Source: Gammaproteobacteria bacterium
Lineage (GTDB): Bacteria > Pseudomonadota > Gammaproteobacteria > SZUA-140
Assembly (NCBI GenBank): GCA_016716465.1
Contig: JADJWH010000007.1
Location: 162,431 to 226,430 of the forward strand
DNA length: 64,000 nucleotides
Direction: 5' to 3'
The position numbers and the translations under genes are program-made. Positions 50,320 through 58,114 of the stretch are shown here, one piece after another; the first letter of the stretch is position 1, and each line of letters starts with the position of its first letter. The notes under the pieces were generated by a model that worked only from the letters and a program-made list of their open reading frames with translations, was not told where the DNA came from and did not search any database.

Positions 50320-52401
50320 GTGGAGCAGGTCCAGGTGATAGAGAGGTTTCCGGCCCGGAAGCCCGGAGGCGAGAGTCCGCGGCGCTCGTGTGTGGCCGTG
50401 GCCGTTTTTCTGTTATCCGCCGTGACGGTCCGGGCGGAGCCGACACTGATCGGTCAGACCGGGCTGATTCAGATGCCCAGTGCGAGAATCGAGGATGACG
50501 GGATACTGCGCATGGGTGTCAGTACCTCGGATCCCTATTCCGCCATTTGGGCCAGCGTCAGTGTGTTGCCGATACTGGAAGTATCCGGCCGATACACGAC
50601 GATAGACGCTGTCCCCGCGTTCGCGGGTCAGACGGATTCCGCGGACTACCGTGACAAGGCCTTCGACGCGAAGATGTTGCTGTTTCGCGAGTCGCGCCAT
50701 GTGCCGGAACTGGCCATCGGGATACAGGACTATCTGGGCACTGAACTGTTTTCCGCGCGCTATCTCGTGATGAGCAAATCCCTGGGGGATGTCGATCTTA
50801 CGCTCGGCTACGGCAATGAGCGGATTGACGGCTGGTTCGGGGGGCTGCGTTATCGTCCGGCCTGGGCCGGAGGTTTTGGGTTCGTGGCGGAATACGACGC
50901 CTACGATTACGCGCGCGATTTCTCTGCCGATCTCTCGGGCGCGGATGAGCGGGCGGGGGGAATGGCCTACGGACTGGAATATCGATATGGCTGGCTCGGG
51001 GGCCAGTTGTCCGCTCAGGACGGCGATGTTTCGGTCAATGCCTATGTGTCGGTTCCGCTGATGGCGCCGGAATTCGTGCCCAAGGTGGACGAGCCCGCTC
51101 CCTTTAGCGCTACGCGCGGGCAGGTCACGGCGGAGGAGTGGAGCAAGGATCCTACCCATCGGGCCGTGCTGCGGGACGATTTGCATCACGAGGGATTCGA
51201 GAACATACGTCTGAGTCTGTCCGGCCGCGCGCTGGAGGTGTGGCTGACACACGACCGGATTTCCGATCCGGGTCGCGCCATAGCGGTTGCTGCCCGGGTT
51301 ATTTCTCTGGCCGGGCCGCGTGATGTGAGCTCGATCCGGATTGTCTACACCATCAATGACCTCCCGGGACTGACGTACGTTTACACGGATGCCGGGGTAC
51401 TGCGGGACTATTTCAAGGGCGAGGTATCGGAATCCCGCCTGAAGGAATCGATCAGGATTTCCCGTTCCGGAACGCAGCCCGCGCTTGATCCTTCCGTCGG
51501 AGAACCGGGAATCGAGGAAGCCGGCGATACCTCACGCAGTCGGTTTTATTTTTCTCCGTTCAATTTGCGTTTTCTTCTCAATATCACGCGCGAGGATCCC
51601 GGTCAGCCGCTGCATTATGACGCTTACGCCTTTTTTGGCTGGCAATATCGCCTGAGTGACGGGTTTTTTATCGACTCTTCTGCCCGGTTGACTCTGTTCG
51701 AGGACATCAGCGAGGTTTCCGGGCTATCGAATAGCGTGCTGCCGCATGTGCGTAGCGATATTGCGGAGTATCGCGATGGGGGGCGTTTTACCCTGAATTC
51801 ACTGATGTTGAACCGATATGTTTCTCTCCGCGAACGTTTGCATGGAAGGCTTTCCCTTGGTTATTACGAAGAGATGTTCGCGGGAACGGGCGGCCAGGTA
51901 CTGTATTTCCCCGGGCGTGGTAACTGGGCGGTCGATTTGACCGCCGACTGGTTGCGGCAGCGCGAGCCGGGCGAAAGTTTCGGATTCTCGGATTATTCGG
52001 TGATGACGGTGCTGGGCGCGGGGCATGTCCGCTGGCCGAAATATGGATTGACGGCGACTGTGAGGGTGGGGCGATTTCTGGCCATGGATGATGGCGTTCG
52101 CTATGAAATCACGCGACGATTCCGGTCCGGCGTGGAGATCGGGGCATGGTATACCGTTACGAACGGGCACGATATCACCTCTCCCGGCAGTCCTGATGAT
52201 CCTTATCGCGATAAGGGGGTGTTCGTTTCGATTCCGCTCAGTTCGATGCTGACGCAGGATACGCGTGAGCGCGCCTCGCTGGCGCTTGCCCCATGGACCC
52301 GGGATGTCGGACAGATGGTGGTGTCGCCCGGTGATCTGTACAGGCAATTCGAGGATTCCACCCTGGCATATACGAGAGACCGCAAGGGCGCATCGTATTG
52401 A
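50320..52401 (+). CDS. YjbH-domain exopolysaccharide envelope protein
   Basis: 693 residues from GTG 50320. The signal peptide core CVAVAVFLLSAVTVRA is followed by the hallmark start of YjbH/GfcD proteins (IGQTGLIQMPSARIEDDGILRMGVS). The body consists of amphipathic beta-strands with aromatic girdles (LEVSGRYTT, YRPAWAGGFGFVAEYDAYDYA, LEYRYGWLGGQLS), which fits an outer-membrane barrel-like protein. The last third (RFLLNITREDPGQPLHYDAYAFFGWQYRLSDG to the end) is typical of the family, which is usually near 700 residues. YjbH proteins are needed for secretion or surface display of exopolysaccharide. It follows the YjbE-like gene after 120 bases and converges on the nucleotidyltransferase. Confidence 0.85.
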   Translation: MEQVQVIERFPARKPGGESPRRSCVAVAVFLLSAVTVRAEPTLIGQTGLIQMPSARIEDDGILRMGVSTSDPYSAIWASVSVLPILEVSGRYTTIDAVPAFAGQTDSADYRDKAFDAKMLLFRESRHVPELAIGIQDYLGTELFSARYLVMSKSLGDVDLTLGYGNERIDGWFGGLRYRPAWAGGFGFVAEYDAYDYARDFSADLSGADERAGGMAYGLEYRYGWLGGQLSAQDGDVSVNAYVSVPLMAPEFVPKVDEPAPFSATRGQVTAEEWSKDPTHRAVLRDDLHHEGFENIRLSLSGRALEVWLTHDRISDPGRAIAVAARVISLAGPRDVSSIRIVYTINDLPGLTYVYTDAGVLRDYFKGEVSESRLKESIRISRSGTQPALDPSVGEPGIEEAGDTSRSRFYFSPFNLRFLLNITREDPGQPLHYDAYAFFGWQYRLSDGFFIDSSARLTLFEDISEVSGLSNSVLPHVRSDIAEYRDGGRFTLNSLMLNRYVSLRERLHGRLSLGYYEEMFAGTGGQVLYFPGRGNWAVDLTADWLRQREPGESFGFSDYSVMTVLGAGHVRWPKYGLTATVRVGRFLAMDDGVRYEITRRFRSGVEIGAWYTVTNGHDITSPGSPDDPYRDKGVFVSIPLSSMLTQDTRERASLALAPWTRDVGQMVVSPGDLYRQFEDSTLAYTRDRKGASY

Positions 52402-52427
52402 CGAGGCCTGAGCCTGGCGGTTGTGGT

Positions 52428-53645
52428 TTACCTGCCTCTGCGTCCCAACAGGGGTTTCAGCAGAAACTTTCCGAGTATCCAGAGCGGTCTGGAAAAATAG
52501 TAAATCGCGGCGGACATCGGTTTCTGTCTCAGGCGCGCCCGGTTTTCCTCGTTCGGCTCCATGGCCACGCTATAGCGGAATTTCAGGCGGTCGAAAATTC
52601 CGTCGATCAATGCCTCGTGGTATCTGACGGGTGAATCGAAGTAATAGAGACGGTGCCCGCTCTTGTTTATGACGATGCCGTCCTCGATATCCTGTTCGAA
52701 CAGTTGCCTCAGCAGTTCCCGTTCGGCCTTCTCGCAATCCGGTTCGCGGCGTAACTCCCGTTTTATCCGCGCGGGCAACGGGATTTCGTACAGTGTTTCG
52801 ACGACTGCCAGCGCCACCGTGACGGCGCGCCGGCATTTCAGTTCACGCGCGCGATCGAGCAGGGATTGCCAGTCCAGCGGGATGCCGCCGCTCAGGAATT
52901 CGGCGATATCGCGATAGGGATATAGCAGTTGGTTCCAGAATTCCTTGATGGCGTTGGTGCACAGGATGATGAAGACGTCTTCCATGGCGAAAGACGGAAT
53001 ATTCACGCCGCCGACCGCGACGTTCGTGATCCGTTCCATGATCTTGTCGGCCCTGATGTCCAGTTCCAGCGGCGGGATGCCCCAGTGCAGATCGATCTGC
53101 AGATGGCGTTCCTCGTGCCACAATCCGGACTGCAGACACAACAGTTCCACCTTGTCGCTCAGCGTCTGGTGAAAACCCTGCGAGAGAAACAGATCCTTCG
53201 CGCGGGGATAGTCCCGTTCCCTCACCAGCAGGTCGACGTCTCCACTCTTGCGGATGGCGAGATTTCGGTAGGCGAGCTGGTTGACCAGCAATCCCTTGAA
53301 GACGGCGCAGTCGATGCCGTGAGATTTCAATTCTCGCACCGTTGACAGCAGTTCCCGCAGCAGGCCGAGATTGGATTGGGTGGTCGCGATTGAAAGTTGT
53401 TTAAGTCGATCGAGGATCTCGCCGGGTACCTCATGAGTGAAATGTTGTTTCAGGTTCGGATAGATGAGGCTGCCTACGCCATGCTCCCGGGCGAGTCGTT
53501 CGACCTCGTGCCAGTCCACACCCGCGGCGAGATCCCGCGCCCGGGCGATTTCGTCCGGAGCCATCGCCGAGCGAGCGCAGACGAGTAGCAGCCCTTCTTC
53601 CGCGGGCAGTTGCTTTACATAGGGGCTGAGGCTTGACTTGGACAT
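52428..53645 (-). CDS. Nucleotidyltransferase family protein (NTP_transf_5 type)
   Basis: 405 residues. The nucleotidyltransferase core is CAVFKGLLVNQLAYRNLAIRKSGDVDLLV, with K117-G and the metal-binding D-x-D in SGDVDLLV (residues 134-141). LQIDLHWGIPP supplies the third acidic strand. The helical N- and C-terminal parts match PF14907 proteins. These are often neighbours of PqqD-like and HPr-kinase-like genes, as here, where it is divergent from them with a shared 194-base control region. The reaction is not known; transfer of a nucleotide to a peptide, protein or sugar is possible. No fused domain is seen. I place it in the candidate peptide-modifying cluster. Confidence 0.8.
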   Translation of the reverse strand: MSKSSLSPYVKQLPAEEGLLLVCARSAMAPDEIARARDLAAGVDWHEVERLAREHGVGSLIYPNLKQHFTHEVPGEILDRLKQLSIATTQSNLGLLRELLSTVRELKSHGIDCAVFKGLLVNQLAYRNLAIRKSGDVDLLVRERDYPRAKDLFLSQGFHQTLSDKVELLCLQSGLWHEERHLQIDLHWGIPPLELDIRADKIMERITNVAVGGVNIPSFAMEDVFIILCTNAIKEFWNQLLYPYRDIAEFLSGGIPLDWQSLLDRARELKCRRAVTVALAVVETLYEIPLPARIKRELRREPDCEKAERELLRQLFEQDIEDGIVINKSGHRLYYFDSPVRYHEALIDGIFDRLKFRYSVAMEPNEENRARLRQKPMSAAIYYFSRPLWILGKFLLKPLLGRRGR

Positions 53646-53839
53646 GGTCCAGTTTGTGTGCGGGTATAAAAAATATAGTTAAATTATTTAGTTAGGTGGA
53701 TTTCAGGTGTGCCGGCGGTCGGCCGGGCGATGTTTTCGTGCGTGCTGGGACGGCGCTGTACTGGCCCTGGGTCTCCGGTCGCCGATTGTTGTTTTCCCCC
53801 TGCTTTAGTAGACTGAAAGCGGTTTTCTCGGGGGAGAGG
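53646..53839. promoter_or_regulatory. Shared divergent promoter region of the peptide-modification cluster
   Basis: An AT-only-like patch at 53664-53694 (TATAAAAAATATAGTTAAAT and on) stands out in GC-rich surroundings. It can supply -10 elements for both directions. It lies 20 bases before the nucleotidyltransferase start and about 150 before the PqqD-like start. Confidence 0.4.
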
Positions 53840-54100
53840 ATGCAGTACAGCAAACGTGAAAACTTAACGGTTCAATCGGTTGATGAAGAAACTCTGATTC
53901 TGGATCTGGATAGCAATCATATACACCAGCTAAATCCCACGGCAAGTTTCATCTGGGAGTTGTGCGACGGGAGCATGTCGGTTGATAGATTGGCGGAGCT
54001 GTTTGCCGAGAACTATGGAATCGACGGAGAATCGGCGCGAATGGATGTGGAGAATGTTATCAGGCAGTTGCTCGAGCTAGGGTTGATCAAGACAGGTTGA
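53840..54100 (+). CDS. PqqD-like peptide-binding protein (RiPP recognition element fold)
   Basis: 86 residues from ATG 53840, preceded by GGGGGAGAGG; the longer frame to 53696 has no homology. The PqqD pattern is clear: a strand-rich half (ILDLDSNHIHQLNPTASFIWELCDG) and a winged-helix half (SVDRLAELFAENYGIDGESARMDVENVIRQLLELGLI). PqqD proteins bind the leader of a ribosomally made peptide and present it to a modifying enzyme. PqqD relatives next to HPr-kinase-like genes are, as I recall, named the HPr-rel-A system in NCBI family models, with no known product. The peptide gene starts 62 bases after its stop, and the kinase comes next. Confidence 0.85.
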   Translation: MQYSKRENLTVQSVDEETLILDLDSNHIHQLNPTASFIWELCDGSMSVDRLAELFAENYGIDGESARMDVENVIRQLLELGLIKTG

Positions 54101-54162
54101 GGTAAGTGGTCAGGGAAAACGGTGTGCAGGACGCGGTAAAGGCAATTTCGGAGGATTTGAAA

Positions 54163-54360
54163 ATGAGTGATGTGCAAAACAGTTCCCGGCGTGATTTTCT
54201 GAAGAAGTCCGCCTATGTGGTTCCGGTCATCATGACGATGTCGGCTACGCCCGCGCTGGCTGGCCAGGGATCGCACCACAAGGATTACGACAAGAAGAAG
54301 CGCAAGAAGAAAGACAAGTATCACAGCAAGAAGAGCCACAAGAAGAGCAAGAGACACTAA
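54163..54360 (+). CDS. 65-residue peptide with Tat-like leader and Lys/His-rich tail, candidate modified-peptide precursor
   Basis: The start is ATG 54163, fixed by GGAGG at 54150-54154 eight bases upstream. The frame extends back to GTG 54106 without reason. The leader reads SSRRDFLKK, a twin-arginine motif, then AYVVPVIMTMSATPALA with a cleavage-like ALA-GQ at 33/34. The proline-containing, not very hydrophobic core is odd for a simple signal peptide and may be the recognition part for the PqqD-like protein. The remaining 32 residues hold 13 Lys, 2 Arg, 5 His, 4 Ser, 2 Tyr and 3 Asp. Ser37, Ser55, Ser58 and Ser62 are possible kinase targets. It could bind sulfated polysaccharide by charge (inference). 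Not recognised as any named peptide. Confidence 0.8.
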   Translation: MSDVQNSSRRDFLKKSAYVVPVIMTMSATPALAGQGSHHKDYDKKKRKKKDKYHSKKSHKKSKRH

Positions 54361-54416
54361 GAGCCCTTCTTTTCGCTTGGTGTCTCGCCTGACTCGGACG
54401 AACCCGCTCTGATTTC

Positions 54417-55232
54417 TTGAAGATACTGAGCCTGCGCGTTTTGGACGTCGGAATAAGGGTCCGCTGTGCGGACCCTTATTCTTATGGTTTGTTGTTGAAG
54501 GGTTACAGCGCCTTTGTCTCCGGGTCGATACCCGATCCCGCTCTCGAATACACCGTTCATCCCCTGGAGCCCTCCGGTTTCGATCTCCTTTTCGCCGGCG
54601 AACTCGCGCAGACGGCGGAGGACGAGTACGATCTGCTCTACTATTTCGAGAAGCACATGACCATGGAGGTCCAGAAGCTGCGGCAGGACCTCCTGTTCAT
54701 GCACGCGGCGGCGCTGGAATACGACGGCCGCGTACTGTTGCTGGTCGCGCCCTCCGGCAGCGGCAAATCGACCACCACCTGGGCGCTGATCAACAGCGGA
54801 TTCCGCTACCTGAGCGATGAGCTCGCCCCGATTCATACCGAAACCCTGCGGGTGCATCCCTATCCCCACGCGCTGTGCCTGAAGGCGGAGCCTCCCGAAC
54901 CCTTCGGGCTGCCCGGCGAGACCCTGCGCACCTCTTACACCCTGCATGTGCCGGTGGAGAGCTTCTCGGGCGACTGCGGCCGGGAGCCCGCCCCGCTCGC
55001 GGCGATATTCTTCCTGCGCTACGACCCGGAGATCGGCGAGCCGCAGGTGAGGCCGATCTCCAAGGGTGAAGCCGGCGCCCGGATCTACAGCAATGCCCTG
55101 AACCTGCTGGCCCATGCCCGCTACGGACTGGATGCGGCGGTGAAAGTGGCGGGCCACAGCCTGTGCCTGGAGCTCGTCACCAGCGATCTGCGCAAGACCT
55201 GCGACTTGATAAAATCCACGCTGCGGAACTGA
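54417..55232 (+). CDS. HPr-kinase-like (HprK-related) protein
   Basis: 271 residues with a TTG start at 54417. The P-loop is APSGSGKST (111-119), preceded by FMHAAALEYDGRVLLLV, and followed by FRYLSDELAPI (129-139), the place of the catalytic Asp region in HprK. The protein lacks the N-terminal domain of true HPr kinase and its C-terminal K/R signature, and no HPr gene is near. Related stand-alone kinases in lasso-peptide clusters phosphorylate a Ser of the precursor. With a PqqD-like protein and a Ser/Lys-rich peptide just upstream, peptide phosphorylation is the best guess. The weak start and a perfect hairpin within codons 12-22 suggest low or regulated output relative to the peptide. Confidence 0.82.
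   Translation: MKILSLRVLDVGIRVRCADPYSYGLLLKGYSAFVSGSIPDPALEYTVHPLEPSGFDLLFAGELAQTAEDEYDLLYYFEKHMTMEVQKLRQDLLFMHAAALEYDGRVLLLVAPSGSGKSTTTWALINSGFRYLSDELAPIHTETLRVHPYPHALCLKAEPPEPFGLPGETLRTSYTLHVPVESFSGDCGREPAPLAAIFFLRYDPEIGEPQVRPISKGEAGARIYSNALNLLAHARYGLDAAVKVAGHSLCLELVTSDLRKTCDLIKSTLRN
54451..54481 (+). promoter_or_regulatory. Perfect 14-bp inverted repeat inside the kinase start
   Basis: GAATAAGGGTCCGC (54451-54464) and GCGGACCCTTATTC (54468-54481) are exactly complementary across a three-base loop. It begins 34 bases after the TTG start and 90 bases after the peptide stop. The following bases are T-rich but no true T tract. It could stop or slow transcription or translation and so keep kinase levels below peptide levels. 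Confidence 0.65.
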
Positions 55233-55395
55233 CGCGGTCCCGCCGCGGGGACCGTGGTCTCTTGCCCGACGTCCGGATCTGGTATTGTGGCGCGGTAGCC
55301 CGGAAGTGTCCGCCCGCGCGCGCCGTCCGATTGAGCGCAGGGATGATGCTGCGCGAGATCGGGAACGGCGCCATGAGCGATGCCATGAGGATGAA

Positions 55396-57027
55396 ATGAT
55401 CGATCGACGGTTGTGCGCGCGCCTGCTGGCCGCCATCGTGCTGTGCCTGTCCGCCGCACTGGCGCCGGCGGCCGGCTCGCTGCCGGGTGCGGACCAGCTG
55501 AGGCAGCAGTTCGAACAGCTCTCGCCCGAGCAGCGCCAGGCGGCGGCGCGCGCCCTCGGGGTGTCGTCCGCGCCGGTGGCCGTATCGCCGCCGCCGGTGG
55601 AGGAGGCCCGGCCGGCGGCCGTGACGTCATCCGATGCCGCCCCGCCCCCGCGCGCCGCCGATGCGCCCCGGTCCCTGCGCGCGGGGGATACCCTCCTGCT
55701 CACGCTGCGCCATCCGCTCGCGGCGGAGGCGGGGCTCGCCGCCGAGAAGAAACTCTACCGGCTGGATCAGGCGGGGGCCATCGTGCTGCCGGATACCGGC
55801 CGCCTCGTTCTCGCGGGCCTGAGTGAGCGGGAGGCGGTCGAGCGGCTGTCGGTCGAGCCCGGGCTCGCGGGGCGCGTGATCGCGGTGCAACTGCTGCCGA
55901 TCGATCCCGAGCTGAGGCTGTTCGGGCTGGATCTGTTCAGCGGCGTGCCGACCACCTTTTCTCCGGCGGTCAATATCCCGGTTTCCGCCGACTACCTGAT
56001 CGGGCCGGGCGACAGCGTGATCGTTCAGCTGTTCGGCAAGGAGAACAACCAGTATGAGTTGACCGTGACCCGGGATGGCACGCTGCTGTTTCCCGGCATC
56101 GGCCCGTTGTCGGTCGCCGGGCTCACCTTTTCGCGCCTGCAGGACGAGATCCAGACCCGCGTGCAGCGTCAGCTCAGCGGGGTGACCGCGTCGGTCACCC
56201 TGGGCCGTATCCGCTCCATCCGTGTCTTCGTGCTGGGCGACGCGCGGACGCCCGGCTCGTACGTGGTCAGCGGGATGTCCACCCTGACCAACGCCCTGCT
56301 CGTGAGCGGCGGCGTCACCCCGGTCGGCAGCCTGCGCGAGATCCAGCTCAAGCGGGAGGGAAGGCCCGTCTCCCGGCTGGATCTATATGATCTGCTGCTG
56401 CGCGGTGACACCCGCGGCGACGCGCGCCTGCTGCCGGGCGATGTGATCTTCGTGCCGCCGAGCGGCAGGCAGGTCGGCATCGCGGGACAGGTGCGCCGTC
56501 CGGCCATCTATGAGCTCAAGGACGAGAAGACCGTCGAGGACCTGATCGGGCTCGCGGGCGGGCTGCTGCCGGAGGCCTTCCCGCGCAAGGCCCGGATCGA
56601 GCGCATCGGGGACGACCACGAGCGCGTCCTGCTCGACATCGACCTGACGCGTGCGGAGCAAAGGCGGACCGAGCTGCGTGACGGGGACGTGGTCCGGGTC
56701 GATTCCGTGCTGGAGCGGCTCACCGGCGCCGTCACGCTGTCGGGTCACGTCAACCGGGCGGGCGATTACCAGTGGTCCTCCGGCATGCGCCTGACGGACC
56801 TCATCCCGGCGCTGACCGACCTGCCGCCCAGGGCGGATGCGCGCTATCTCCTGATCACGCGCCATGACCCGGTCAGCCGGGACACCGAGTTCCTCGACGC
56901 CGATCTCGCCGCGGCCCTGAGCGGCGCGGAGGCGGCGCGAAATCCCGAATTGCAGCGGGGGACGAGATCCGCGTCTTTGCCCTCGACGAGGACCGCGCCG
57001 CCACGATCCGGCCGCTGCTGGCGCTGA
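55396..57027 (+). CDS. Polysaccharide export protein (Wza/SLBB type), 5' part of a frameshifted gene
   Basis: From ATG 55396 with GAGGA just upstream; the frame back to 55285 is not supported. A signal peptide (LCARLLAAIVLCLSAALAPAAG) and a Pro/Ala-rich linker lead to the poly-export domain (YLIGPGDSVIVQLFGKENNQYELTV, GTLLFPGIGPLSVAGLTF) and SLBB modules (RSIRVFVLGDARTPGSYVVSG, QVGIAGQVRRPAIYELKD, AVTLSGHVNRAGDYQWSSG). Such proteins form the outer-membrane channel of Wzy-dependent polysaccharide export. Reading leaves the conserved frame at a run of five G (56957-56961), and the last 22 residues are noise. One added G restores D-E-I-R-V-F and the frame of 56961-58055. A sequencing or assembly slip is the simplest cause. 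Confidence 0.85.
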   Translation: MIDRRLCARLLAAIVLCLSAALAPAAGSLPGADQLRQQFEQLSPEQRQAAARALGVSSAPVAVSPPPVEEARPAAVTSSDAAPPPRAADAPRSLRAGDTLLLTLRHPLAAEAGLAAEKKLYRLDQAGAIVLPDTGRLVLAGLSEREAVERLSVEPGLAGRVIAVQLLPIDPELRLFGLDLFSGVPTTFSPAVNIPVSADYLIGPGDSVIVQLFGKENNQYELTVTRDGTLLFPGIGPLSVAGLTFSRLQDEIQTRVQRQLSGVTASVTLGRIRSIRVFVLGDARTPGSYVVSGMSTLTNALLVSGGVTPVGSLREIQLKREGRPVSRLDLYDLLLRGDTRGDARLLPGDVIFVPPSGRQVGIAGQVRRPAIYELKDEKTVEDLIGLAGGLLPEAFPRKARIERIGDDHERVLLDIDLTRAEQRRTELRDGDVVRVDSVLERLTGAVTLSGHVNRAGDYQWSSGMRLTDLIPALTDLPPRADARYLLITRHDPVSRDTEFLDADLAAALSGAEAARNPELQRGTRSASLPSTRTAPPRSGRCWR

Positions 57028-57056
57028 GCGAGGCGCAGTCCTCGCCCGGCCGTCCG

Positions 57057-58055
57057 TTGCACATGGTCGGCATCGACGGCACGGTGCATCACCCGGGGCA
57101 GTATCCCCTCTCGCCCGGCATGCGGGTGAGCGATCTGCTGCGCGCGGCGGGCGGGCTCACGGATCGCGCCTACACGCTCGCGCTGGAGCTGACCCGGCAC
57201 GATGTCGTCGCGGGTGACCGCCGCGAGATGTCGCGCCACGACATCGATCTCGCCGCGGTGCTGGGGGGATCGGCCGCCGCCGACATGACGCTGGCGGCCT
57301 ACGATCAGGTGATCGTGCGGCGCATCCCGCGCTGGGACGAGGCCGGCAGCATCGAGCTCAGGGGGGAGGTGCGCTTCCCGGGCAACTATCCGGTGGCGCG
57401 CGGCGACAAGCTGTCCGAGGTCATCCGCCGCGCGGGCGGGCTGACGGCGGAGGCGTATCCGCACGCCGCGGTCTTTCTGCGCGAATCGGTGCGCCAGCGC
57501 GAGCAGGATTCCCTCGACCAGCTCGCGCTCCGTCTCGAACACGAGCTGGCCAACATGAAGCCGGACGAGGGCGAGGTGGCGGTCGTCGAGGGCGGGCTGT
57601 TGCTCAAGCAACTCCACGCCGCGCACGCGACCGGGCGCGTGGTGATTGATCTCGAGCAGTTGTTGCGGAAAGAGGATTACGACATCACCGTCAACGTCGG
57701 CGATCGGCTGTACATCCCGCAGAAGCCCGAGGAAGTCACCGTGATCGGCGAAGTGTACAACCCGACGTCGCATCTTTATAATTCAAAGCTCGGTCGTGAC
57801 GACTATGTCCGTCTCAGCGGAAACGTGACCGAAAGCGGGAATGAAAAGGCGATCTACGTCATCCACGCGGATGGGTCGGTGAGCCCGGATCCCGGCTGGT
57901 TCGACGGCAAGATCGTCATGGGGCCGGGTGATACGGTCGTGGTGCCCATGAAGCTCGAGCGGCTCAGCAAGCTCAAGCTGATCACAAGCGTCAGTCAGAT
58001 CCTGTATCAGCTCGCTCTCACTGCGGCCAGCCTCGACGTCGTCGGCGTGTTCTGA
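57057..58055 (+). CDS. Polysaccharide export protein (Wza/SLBB type), 3' part of the frameshifted gene
   Basis: Continuation of the gene at 55396. The conserved frame can be read from 56961, and ATG 57057 is only the first in-frame start codon. It holds further SLBB modules (MVGIDGTVHHPGQYPLSPG, SIELRGEVRFPGNYPVARG, VTVIGEVYNPTSHLY) and ends in a hydrophobic helix region (SQILYQLALTAASLDVVGVF) typical of long SLBB export proteins. Joined, the protein would be about 886 residues, a usual length for the multi-SLBB kind found with exopolysaccharide operons. The Wzz-like gene follows 59 bases later. Confidence 0.82.
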   Translation: MHMVGIDGTVHHPGQYPLSPGMRVSDLLRAAGGLTDRAYTLALELTRHDVVAGDRREMSRHDIDLAAVLGGSAAADMTLAAYDQVIVRRIPRWDEAGSIELRGEVRFPGNYPVARGDKLSEVIRRAGGLTAEAYPHAAVFLRESVRQREQDSLDQLALRLEHELANMKPDEGEVAVVEGGLLLKQLHAAHATGRVVIDLEQLLRKEDYDITVNVGDRLYIPQKPEEVTVIGEVYNPTSHLYNSKLGRDDYVRLSGNVTESGNEKAIYVIHADGSVSPDPGWFDGKIVMGPGDTVVVPMKLERLSKLKLITSVSQILYQLALTAASLDVVGVF

Positions 58056-58114
58056 GCCTCTGACCGTCTCTACGCTGGCATCATGGGTCGGCGGTACTTT
58101 CTGGACGCGGCTTG

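Noticed and set aside
53696..53839. Extended N-terminus of the PqqD-like protein
   Set aside because: The frame is open, but it crosses the promoter region and has no PqqD likeness; GGGGGAGAGG directly precedes ATG 53840.
54451..54481. A plain intrinsic terminator ending the peptide transcript
   Set aside because: The stem is strong, but no T tract follows, and the bases encode a conserved N-terminal part of the kinase. I keep it as a regulatory hairpin instead.
56951..57060. Programmed ribosomal frameshifting in the Wza gene
   Set aside because: The G run could slip, but no following pseudoknot is evident, the family is not known for recoding, and neighbouring genes have similar one-base faults.
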